Shown: positions 1-4,766 of the stretch, piece by piece
Layout of the letters: each line of letters starts with the position of its first letter
How positions within the stretch are numbered: the stretch's first letter is position 1
From: Woeseia sp964560775
GTDB taxonomy: Bacteria > Pseudomonadota > Gammaproteobacteria > Steroidobacterales > Woeseiaceae
Assembly (NCBI GenBank): GCA_964560775.1
Contig: CAZLNH010000385.1
Location: 1 to 5,171, forward strand
DNA length: 5,171 bases
Reading direction: 5' to 3'
Made by a program: the position numbers and the translations under genes
The notes under the pieces: model-generated
The model's input: the letters and a program-made list of their open reading frames with translations, nothing else
The model's database searches: none
What the model was told of the DNA's origin: nothing

Positions 1-302
1 AGTTGTTTCTCGACTTCGTGCTCGACCGGCAAGCCATGCGTATCCCAGCCCGCCTTGCGCGGCACGTGATAGCCGCGCATCGTTTTGTAACGCGGAAATG
101 CATCCTTGAAGCTGCGCGCCAGCACGTGGTGAATACCAGGCTTGCCATTTGCTGTCGGCGGACCTTCATTGAACGTGAACTGCGGCCGGCCAGCCGACAT
201 CGACAGCGTTTGCTCGAACACTTTATTGCTGCGCCAGAATTCGAGCACTTCCTGCTCGAGTGCCGGGCCGTCGTATCGGCCGGTAACTTCGCTGAATCCC
301 AT
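1..302 (-). CDS. ileS: Isoleucyl-tRNA synthetase, IleRS2 type, N-terminal part (runs off the window edge)
   Basis: The enzyme activates isoleucine with ATP and charges tRNA-Ile in the cytoplasm. Only the first 100 codons lie here. The translated start (MGFSEV, then an acidic ALEQEVLEFW helix) and the block EGPPTANGKPG (residues 46-56) align with Thermus-type IleRS. So do KTMRGYHVPRKAGWDTHGLP (73-92) and VEHEVEKQL (93-101). ValRS has PPPNVTG at the first block and is excluded. The class I signature, normally HxGH, reads GIHH at residues 56-59 (bases 126-137). This first/third-position swap is typical of part of the IleRS2 clade and is linked to mupirocin hyper-resistance. The ATG at 300-302 was chosen because it matches the family N-terminus and follows the leader terminator by about 20 bases; the ribosome binding site is weak (GAG at 313-315 or 306-308). 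Expression is predicted to be controlled by the T-box upstream. The rest of the gene, including KMSKS and the editing domain, is not visible. Confidence 0.95.
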   Translation of the reverse strand, partial: MGFSEVTGRYDGPALEQEVLEFWRSNKVFEQTLSMSAGRPQFTFNEGPPTANGKPGIHHVLARSFKDAFPRYKTMRGYHVPRKAGWDTHGLPVEHEVEKQ

Positions 303-320
303 AATCTCGTTACTCAATAC

Positions 321-354
321 AAAAACGCCCCGGACGCAATGTGCGTCCGGGGCG
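321..354 (-). terminator. Regulated intrinsic terminator of the ileS T-box leader
   Basis: A perfect 13-bp GC-rich stem (arms 342-354 and 326-338) with a three-base loop is followed on the minus strand by five T (321-325). It lies about 20 bases before the ileS start codon. It should form when tRNA-Ile is mostly charged and stop transcription before the gene. The competing antiterminator uses the same 5' arm. Confidence 0.94.
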
Positions 355-383
355 ATTCAAGAAACCATCGCGGTACCACCCGG
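347..383 (-). promoter_or_regulatory. T-box antiterminator element
   Basis: The two-helix antiterminator of the family is fully recognisable. CCGGG (383-379) pairs with CCCGG (351-347), and GCGAT (371-367) pairs with ATCGC (356-352). The two helices are separated on one side by the seven-base bulge TGGTACC (378-372), which binds the tRNA acceptor end. Its 3' half uses bases 347-354, which are also the 5' arm of the terminator, so the two structures exclude each other. This overlap is the switch. Confidence 0.92.
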
Positions 384-575
384 TTCGCGAGGGCAGCCGC
401 CCTCGCCTCGTTGTGCCCGGTTTCGGGGGCCGGCCGGCTGCATCTACTTCGCGCACGGCGCGTTTCGGGCAGCGACTCCGGGGTGATTTTCAGCGGTGAC
501 CGGTCCGGGGCTTCCACCATCCCCCGGTCGCTGGCACCTGCTCCTGCCGCCTACTCTTCCCCATCAGCGTCTTAG

Positions 576-604
576 TTGGGAAACTAGCGGCCAATTGATA
601 AAAC
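576..604 (+). promoter_or_regulatory. Candidate sigma-70 promoter for the epoxide-hydrolase-like gene
   Basis: TTGGGA (576-581) and TAAAAC (599-604) are 17 bases apart, each with a 4/6 match. The predicted start near 611 would give a leader of about 28 bases before the ATG at 639. It occupies almost the same DNA as the candidate ileS promoter on the other strand. Weak evidence. Confidence 0.3.
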
Positions 605-609
605 TTCAA
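581..609 (-). promoter_or_regulatory. Candidate sigma-70 promoter for the ileS leader
   Basis: On the minus strand TTGAAG (604-609) and TAGTTT (581-586) are separated by 17 bases. Each matches the consensus only partly (4/6 and 3/6). The predicted start near 574 falls just before the first T-box elements, which supports the placement. This is a weak, position-based call. Confidence 0.35.
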
Positions 610-638
610 GCACTTGTTCCTGAACCTGCCGAACCCAT

Positions 639-1607
639 ATGCCGCACTCCTTTCCCAAACCGGGGTACATACAGAGCAATGACCTCCGCATGGCCGTCTA
701 CCAGGCAGGCGACGGCCCGCCTGTCGTGCTGCTGCACGGTTTCCCGGAACTGGCCTTTTCGTGGCGGCACCAGCTGCCCGCGTTTGCGACCGCCGGCTAC
801 CGGGCCATTGCCCCGGACCTGCGCGGTTACGGCGCGACCGAAAAACCGGTCGCCGTCGAAGCCTACCGCATGGATCGGCTGCTGCACGACGTCACCGGCC
901 TGCTCGACGCGTTCGACATCAGGCAGGCAGTGTTCGTCGGCCACGACTGGGGCGCCTTGCTGGCCTGGCAGCTCGCACTGGTGCACCCGGACCGCGTTCA
1001 CGGCGTGGTCTGCCTGAATATCCCGTTCCTGCCTCGCGGCGCACGGGAGCCGGTCAGCCTGATGCGCGAACGGCTGGGCAACGACTTCTATATCGTCAAT
1101 TTCCAGGACTCGCATGAAGCCGACAAGCGCTTCGCCAGCGATCCGCGGCGATTCATCAACAATATGATGCGCCGCGGCCAGATTTCGCGATCGCAGTTCA
1201 ACCAGTTGCCGCCCGAACGCCGTGTCATCAGTCTGCTGGCAACGATGGCACGCGATGACCCGGGCGGCGAGCCGTTGCTCGACACCACGGAACTTGATTA
1301 TTACGCGGACGCGTTCGCGGCCGGAGGGTTTACCGGCCCGATCAACTGGTACCGCAACTGGAGCGACAACTGGCGCAACAGTGAAGGTATTGAGCAGGAG
1401 GTACGCGTGCCCAGCCTGTTCATCGGCGCGACCGACGACGTCGTCGTGTCAGAGCAGCAAATCGAGGCAATGCGCCCTCACGTACCCGACCTCGAAGTGC
1501 ACATGATCGACGGCTGCGGCCACTGGACCCAGCAGGAACAGCCCGATATCACCAACCGGCTGATCCTGGACTGGCTTTCCCGCCGCTTTCCGGATGGGGT
1601 CAGGTAA
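639..1607 (+). CDS. Alpha/beta-hydrolase, epoxide hydrolase type
   Basis: A 322-residue cytoplasmic enzyme without signal peptide, of normal length for single-domain bacterial epoxide hydrolases, which add water to epoxides through a covalent aspartyl ester. The core-domain motifs appear in order: oxyanion-hole HGFPE at 33-37, DLRGYG at 60-65, and the nucleophile elbow GHDWGA with Asp103. A cap domain spans about 135-245, and the C-terminal core carries a probable acid at Asp266 (in GATDD) and the catalytic His295 (in CGHW). Tyr151 (in FYIVNFQ) and Tyr238 (in NWYRN) sit where the two ring-opening cap tyrosines are expected. This favours epoxide hydrolase over haloalkane or fluoroacetate dehalogenase, which share the Asp nucleophile. 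An in-frame stop at 621-623 makes the ATG at 639 the first start, although no clear Shine-Dalgarno is seen. It is divergent from ileS with no obvious functional link. The natural substrate cannot be told. Confidence 0.88.
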   Translation: MPHSFPKPGYIQSNDLRMAVYQAGDGPPVVLLHGFPELAFSWRHQLPAFATAGYRAIAPDLRGYGATEKPVAVEAYRMDRLLHDVTGLLDAFDIRQAVFVGHDWGALLAWQLALVHPDRVHGVVCLNIPFLPRGAREPVSLMRERLGNDFYIVNFQDSHEADKRFASDPRRFINNMMRRGQISRSQFNQLPPERRVISLLATMARDDPGGEPLLDTTELDYYADAFAAGGFTGPINWYRNWSDNWRNSEGIEQEVRVPSLFIGATDDVVVSEQQIEAMRPHVPDLEVHMIDGCGHWTQQEQPDITNRLILDWLSRRFPDGVR

Positions 1608-1608
1608 C

Positions 1609-1646
1609 GTCTCATCGCGAGGAGCGCAGCGACGTGGCGACCTCGC
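1609..1646. repeat. Short dispersed-type intergenic repeat between convergent genes
   Basis: The core CGAGGAGCGCAGCGACGTGG fits the widespread proteobacterial intergenic repeat whose usual form is roughly TCATTGCGAGGAGCGnAGCGACG. In that form the flanking TTGC and GCAA can pair; here they are TCGC (1615-1618) and GCGA (1637-1640), which still pair. A perfect 6-bp alternative stem is GCGAGG (1617-1622) with CCTCGC (1641-1646). The element lies within the 49 bases between two converging stop codons. The family match is from memory, and only one copy is in the window. Confidence 0.55.
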
Positions 1647-1656
1647 ACTGCCCTCG

Positions 1657-2379
1657 TCAATGCACAGACCCCTCAAGCGGCAAATCACTCTCGGCGCCGA
1701 ACATTGCCCGGTCAAACACGTCGACCAGTGCATCCGACGGCTGTGCGCCGACGACAAACAACCGGTCGTTGATCAGAAAGTCAGGCACACCGGTGACTCC
1801 GCTGCGGCGAACGCGGGCTTCACTGGCACGCACCCGGTTCAGCGATTCATCGTCATCCAGCATGCGGATCAGGCCCTTCCGCTCAAGCGCGTGCGAACTG
1901 CCGACGCCGAGAAGCACGTCGCGATCCGAGATATCGAGCCCGTCGGTAAAAAAGCCCTTCATCAGGCTCTCGGTGATTTCCGTCGTGGCAACGCCCTGTG
2001 ACTCCGCATACATAACCATGCGGTGCGCATTGATCGTATTCGGGACGCGCAATACGCGATCAAATCGGAAATTGACGCCTTCACCGGCACCAACGCGCGT
2101 CAGTTCGTCGAGGCCGGGCCGGATCGCGTCAACGGTACCGAATCGGCTCGACAGATACTCTTCCATGCCCATCCCGGCGAGGGGCATGTTGGGATTCAAC
2201 TGGAAGGGGGTCCAGCTGACGATACTGGGTCCGCGCACGGCCGCAAGCGCCTTTTCGAGACGACGCTTGCCGACGTACGACCACGGGCAAACGAGGTCGG
2301 CTATTACGTTGACGCGCAGCGTCGCCGCTGCAATCGGATCGTTGCCCTCCGCGAGGCTGGTTACGTCATGACTGATCAT
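1657..2379 (-). CDS. DsbA/FrnE-family thioredoxin-fold protein with a CPWS motif
   Basis: About 240 residues with the layout of the FrnE branch of the DsbA family (also grouped with 2-hydroxychromene-2-carboxylate isomerases). There is a first strand and an active-site segment VCPWSYVGK, then a helical insertion containing NTINAHRMV (typical of the family). After it comes the cis-proline segment GVTGVPDFLIND, then the last strand and helix. FrnE proteins usually have CPWC; here the second cysteine is serine, so a classical dithiol cycle is not possible with this motif alone. A monothiol or glutathione-dependent role is conceivable but unproven. No signal peptide is visible, so it is probably cytoplasmic. 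The ATG at 2377-2379 was chosen because GGAGGA lies upstream (2392-2397, spacing 12, rather long). An ATG ten codons earlier (2407-2409) has no Shine-Dalgarno, but using it would only lengthen the N-terminus. Confidence 0.85.
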   Translation of the reverse strand: MISHDVTSLAEGNDPIAAATLRVNVIADLVCPWSYVGKRRLEKALAAVRGPSIVSWTPFQLNPNMPLAGMGMEEYLSSRFGTVDAIRPGLDELTRVGAGEGVNFRFDRVLRVPNTINAHRMVMYAESQGVATTEITESLMKGFFTDGLDISDRDVLLGVGSSHALERKGLIRMLDDDESLNRVRASEARVRRSGVTGVPDFLINDRLFVVGAQPSDALVDVFDRAMFGAESDLPLEGSVH

Positions 2380-2391
2380 TGCGTTCTGTTG

Positions 2392-2397
2392 TCCTCC
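2392..2397 (-). promoter_or_regulatory. Ribosome binding site deciding the FrnE-like start
   Basis: GGAGGA on the minus strand lies 12 bases before the ATG at 2377-2379 and inside the reading frame of the longer alternative start at 2409. It favours the shorter protein, although the spacing is longer than ideal. Confidence 0.45.
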
Positions 2398-2599
2398 GGA
2401 ACTATGCATGACAGAGAAATGAGGGCGGCGTACCGCAATTCAATCTCCCGATCGCTGCGGGCCGTTGAAGGTTGGACCAGCAGGCCGGGCAAAAGGTCTG
2501 CACGCCAGCGGGCGAAGCATCGCAACCACGGAGTGGATTTTCGCCGAATTTTCCCGACTTTGCGCGCTTTTGACGACTGAATCGATGCTCCGCCTGCAT

Positions 2600-2629
2600 T
2601 TGCGCCGGGCCGAAACATATCAATACAAT
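2600..2629 (+). promoter_or_regulatory. Candidate promoter for msrPQ
   Basis: A good -10 box, TACAAT (2624-2629), is preceded at 18 bases by a poor -35, TTGCGC (2600-2605). The start would fall near 2636, giving a leader of about 60 bases. A separate TTGACG at 2570-2575 is a better -35 but lacks a matching -10. E. coli msrPQ is controlled by the HprSR two-component system, but no such site can be recognised here. Confidence 0.35.
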
Positions 2630-2684
2630 TCTCCGGGAATAATGCAGCGAGACTACCGGTCTACTGGACAGTTACTGCCATTAC

Positions 2685-2690
2685 AGGGGA
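2685..2690 (+). promoter_or_regulatory. Ribosome binding site for the GTG start of msrP
   Basis: AGGGGA lies six bases before GTG 2697. It supports the non-ATG start, which keeps the full n-region in front of the twin-arginine motif. Confidence 0.6.
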
Positions 2691-2696
2691 CCCACC

Positions 2697-3656
2697 GTGC
2701 TGATACGCCGCGCCACCGACATACGGCCGTCTGAAATTACGAGCCGCGATCATTACCTGGACCGCCGTGCCTTCATGCAGCGGAGCCTGCTGGCCGGTGG
2801 CGCGCTGCTTGCAGGGCCGGCCATGGCGGCGACCATTCCGGTCGGGGCGGACAGGAAGTTTGACGACGTCGCCAAAAGTCCCTTCAGCACGTCAGAATTG
2901 CCCAACAGCTACGAAGACGTCACGACGTACAACAACTTCTACGAATTCGGCACCGGGAAGACGGACCCATCGGAAAATGCCCAGGACTTCGAGCCGCGGC
3001 CCTGGACGGTCGAGGTTACCGGCCACGCGAAAAAGACCGGCACATTCCTGCTCGAGGACTTCGTCCGGCCTTATACGCTCGAGGAGCGCATCTACCGTTT
3101 GCGTTGTGTCGAAGCCTGGTCAATGGTGATTCCCTGGGTCGGCATCCCGCTTAAGGATGTGCTGCTGCAGTTCGAACCAAGGTCCAATGCAAAGTTTGTG
3201 CGCTTTGTAACGCTCCATGACCCGTCGCGCATGCCCGGCCAGCGCACGAGAGTACTGCAGTGGCCCTACGAGGAAGGCCTGACAATTGCCGAGGCAATGC
3301 ACCCGCTCTCCCTTCTGGCAGTCGGACTGTACGGCGAAGTGCTGCCCAACCAGAACGGCGCGCCGTTGCGGCTCGTCGTGCCGTGGAAGTACGGCTTCAA
3401 AAGCATCAAGAGTATTGTGCGCATCGAATTTACCGAGACGATGCCGGACACGAGCTGGAACCTTGCCGCCCCTTACGAATACGGGTTCTACGCAAACGTC
3501 AATCCTAATGTCGATCACCCGCGCTGGAGCCAGGCGCGTGAACGGCGCATTGGCGCGGGCCTGTTTGCCGGCAAGCAGGAAACGCTGATGTTCAACGGCT
3601 ACGGGGAAGAGGTGGCGCATTTGTACCAGGACCTCAACCTTCGGCGAAATTTCTGA
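2697..3656 (+). CDS. msrP: Protein-methionine-sulfoxide reductase catalytic subunit MsrP
   Basis: A periplasmic molybdopterin enzyme (formerly YedY) that reduces both R- and S-methionine sulfoxide in oxidised envelope proteins. The 319 residues are close to the family length. Residues 22-45 form a twin-arginine signal: Arg23-Arg24 in DRRAF, a hydrophobic stretch with LLAGGALLAG, and likely cleavage after the AMA at 42-44. It is preceded by a long n-region, as in E. coli MsrP. The mature part has the typical YNNFYEFG (78-85) and the molybdenum-ligand Cys137 in RCVEAW. It also has WVGIPL (147-152), the segment LPNQNGAPLRLVVPWKYGFK and, near the C-terminus, LFNGY-like MFNGYGEEV. The start is GTG at 2697, with AGGGGA (2685-2690) six bases upstream. 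It is the first gene of a two-gene operon with msrQ, 14 bases away. Confidence 0.97.
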   Translation: MLIRRATDIRPSEITSRDHYLDRRAFMQRSLLAGGALLAGPAMAATIPVGADRKFDDVAKSPFSTSELPNSYEDVTTYNNFYEFGTGKTDPSENAQDFEPRPWTVEVTGHAKKTGTFLLEDFVRPYTLEERIYRLRCVEAWSMVIPWVGIPLKDVLLQFEPRSNAKFVRFVTLHDPSRMPGQRTRVLQWPYEEGLTIAEAMHPLSLLAVGLYGEVLPNQNGAPLRLVVPWKYGFKSIKSIVRIEFTETMPDTSWNLAAPYEYGFYANVNPNVDHPRWSQARERRIGAGLFAGKQETLMFNGYGEEVAHLYQDLNLRRNF

Positions 3657-3670
3657 CGCCGCGAAATCGT

Positions 3671-4315
3671 GTGACAATCACAACGCAGATTCGCCTCATC
3701 TGGAAACCCGTCGTCTTTGTCGCGTGTTTGATACCGGCGTTGCTGATCACCGGCGATACGCTCGGCATAACCGGCAGCCTTGGCGCAAATCCGGTCGAGG
3801 AAATCCAGGACCGTTTCGGCAACTGGGCACTGCGCTTCATCCTGGTCGCTCTCGCCGTGTCGCCGCTTCGCCAGATCACCGGCTGGATCTGGCTTGCGCG
3901 ATTCCGGCGCATGCTGGGGCTGTTCGCATTCTTTTACGTGTTCATGCACTTCCTGGTGTGGCTGCTGCTGGACCAGTCGCTGCGATGGTCGGCCATTACC
4001 GAGGATATCGTCGAACGGCCGTTCATCACGCTGGGTTTCGCTGCGCTGCTGCTCCTCACCGCGATGGCGGCAACCTCAACCGCCGCGATCCGCCGCCGCA
4101 TGGGCCGACGCTGGCAGCAGCTGCACTACAGCGTCTATATCGTTGGGATACTGGGCGTCTGGCACTACTGGTGGCAGGTCAAGCTCGACATTCGCGAACC
4201 ACTTGTTTATGCAGTAATACTCGGGATCCTCCTTGGCTACCGCGCCTGGCATTCGCGCCGGAAGGTTTCCAGGACGGTTGCCCGGCAGGCGGCACGAGTT
4301 GGCGGTGCACCGTAG
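3671..4315 (+). CDS. msrQ: Haem-binding membrane subunit MsrQ
   Basis: An inner-membrane b-type haem protein (formerly YedZ, ferric reductase-like domain) that takes electrons from the quinone pool and passes them to MsrP. The 214 residues contain about six hydrophobic segments (roughly 13-30, 52-68, 82-100, 118-135, 152-168, 174-190). The conserved histidines are His93 (in FMHF), His152 (in LHYSVY) and His165 (in WHYWW), closely matching the E. coli haem ligands and their spacing. The loop motifs GANPVEEI (38-45) and LRFILVALAVSPLR are family hallmarks. Start GTG 3671 has little Shine-Dalgarno and probably relies on coupling to msrP, whose stop ends 14 bases before. The C-terminal tail is arginine-rich and cytoplasmic in character. 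Confidence 0.96.
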   Translation: MTITTQIRLIWKPVVFVACLIPALLITGDTLGITGSLGANPVEEIQDRFGNWALRFILVALAVSPLRQITGWIWLARFRRMLGLFAFFYVFMHFLVWLLLDQSLRWSAITEDIVERPFITLGFAALLLLTAMAATSTAAIRRRMGRRWQQLHYSVYIVGILGVWHYWWQVKLDIREPLVYAVILGILLGYRAWHSRRKVSRTVARQAARVGGAP

Positions 4316-4390
4316 CGTTACGGAACAGTTCAGGGTCAGGTACTGTCCAATCCGCCAGTGAAGGCTGCTGTGAACGGGCGGCCTGGTTGC

Positions 4391-4395
4391 AGGAG
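4391..4395 (+). promoter_or_regulatory. Ribosome binding site of the small lipoprotein gene
   Basis: AGGAG lies seven bases before the ATG at 4403. It selects this start over an in-frame GTG at 4358, which would put 15 extra residues before the lipoprotein signal. Confidence 0.75.
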
Positions 4396-4402
4396 AACCG
4401 CA

Positions 4403-4618
4403 ATGATCATGGTGCGTACGGTCCGACAGTGTGCCAGTACCTCAACCGCCCTGTTGCTGGCGGTGCTGGCCGGCTGCGCCACTTCCGCCGGCACACCGGC
4501 CGCGAGCGAAGTACCACGCTGCGTGATGCAGGAAGTGCTGGTTTGCTACGACCGCAATCCGTCGCGGCTCGGTGATTCTGACAGTGACAAATTCTGCCAC
4601 TGCGAAAACCGCTATTAA
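4403..4618 (+). CDS. Small four-cysteine lipoprotein, function unknown
   Basis: A 71-residue protein beginning MIMVRTVRQ, followed by a hydrophobic stretch (ALLLAVLAG) and a lipobox LAGC with the lipidated Cys25. After processing only about 47 residues remain: a short Ala/Ser/Thr/Pro linker and then a compact part with Cys40, Cys48, Cys65 and Cys67 (spacing C-x7-C-x16-C-x-C). These could form two disulphides in the oxidising periplasm or a small metal site. Residue 26 is Ala, not Asp, so outer-membrane sorting is the default if Lol rules apply. I do not recognise a named family, although small cysteine-patterned lipoproteins of this kind are common in gammaproteobacteria. The gene is 87 bases after msrQ and on the same strand, so it may be cotranscribed or separate. 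The strong Shine-Dalgarno and lipobox make it a real gene. Confidence 0.8.
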   Translation: MIMVRTVRQCASTSTALLLAVLAGCATSAGTPAASEVPRCVMQEVLVCYDRNPSRLGDSDSDKFCHCENRY

Positions 4619-4766
4619 CCAGCCGGCCGGGAAAGACGAACACCTTCCGCGTTGCGAAATCGCGCAGCGGTTTGATCACCGTAACCGAGCCTGAACAAAC
4701 GCGGCCCGATGCCATTTGTGATCTAATTCGACGCTGTCTTACCGCTGACCTGTTTCGGGGATCACA

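Larger units (their letters stand above)
321..574 (-). promoter_or_regulatory. T-box riboswitch (transcriptional, isoleucine-specific) in the ileS leader
   Basis: The untranslated leader reads as a canonical T-box RNA that senses uncharged tRNA-Ile. In RNA order there is a K-turn-like segment GATGGGGAAGAGTA (about 553-566). The base of Stem I pairs GGCGGC with GCTGCC. A distal arm follows, with AGCGACC and a CCGGGG/CCCCGG hairpin enclosing GATGGTGGAAG, closely resembling the Bacillus glyQS Stem I. The specifier loop reads GAAA-ATC-ACCCCGGAG, placing an ATC isoleucine codon at 485-487 exactly where glyQS has GGC. An AGTAG S-turn motif marks Stem II. Stem III is a perfect 8-bp hairpin (387-394 with 399-406). 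The T-box GGGTGGTACCGCG is at 369-381. The TGGT of its bulge would pair with an ACCA tRNA end, consistent with the A discriminator base of tRNA-Ile. The motifs are read directly; the regulation is inferred from the family. The 5' boundary is approximate. Confidence 0.93.
2410..2696. other. Divergent intergenic region, no convincing gene
   Basis: This is the upstream region shared by the FrnE-like gene (minus) and msrP (plus). Short open frames on the minus strand (73-80 codons) match nothing I recognise and are likely chance. The part from about 2530 to 2650 is more AT-rich than its surroundings, as expected for promoters. I see no RNA gene, repeat or clear operator. Confidence 0.5.

Noticed and set aside
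1..302. Valyl-tRNA synthetase as an alternative for the first gene
   Set aside because: The PPPNVTG block of ValRS is absent, the EGPPTANG block is IleRS-specific, and the leader specifier is an isoleucine codon.
3..575. Long plus-strand open frame across the ileS start and its leader
   Set aside because: It is the complement of a clear IleRS reading frame and a structured T-box RNA; its product has no recognisable motif.
2023..2580. Plus-strand open frame of 185 codons over the FrnE-like gene
   Set aside because: The minus strand has a coherent thioredoxin-fold protein with CPWS and cis-proline motifs; this frame has none and no ribosome binding site.
2376..2623. Minus-strand 73-80 codon frames in the divergent region, one with several cysteines
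   Set aside because: No ribosome binding site and no recognised domain, and they overlap the likely promoter region. Such frames are expected by chance at this GC content.
4322..4348. Imperfect hairpin (GGA-CAGT with ACTG-TCC, one bulged A) after msrQ, considered as an operon terminator
   Set aside because: The stem is only seven interrupted pairs with an 11-12 base loop and no T-run, so an intrinsic terminator cannot be claimed.
4672..4727. Promoter boxes for the M20 gene (TTGATC, TCTAAT)
   Set aside because: The two good hexamers are not at a workable spacing from each other and each lacks a proper partner, so no promoter is called.
4714..4735. TGTGATCTAATTCGAC before the M20 gene as a CRP-like site
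   Set aside because: Only the left half TGTGA fits; the right half does not match TCACA.
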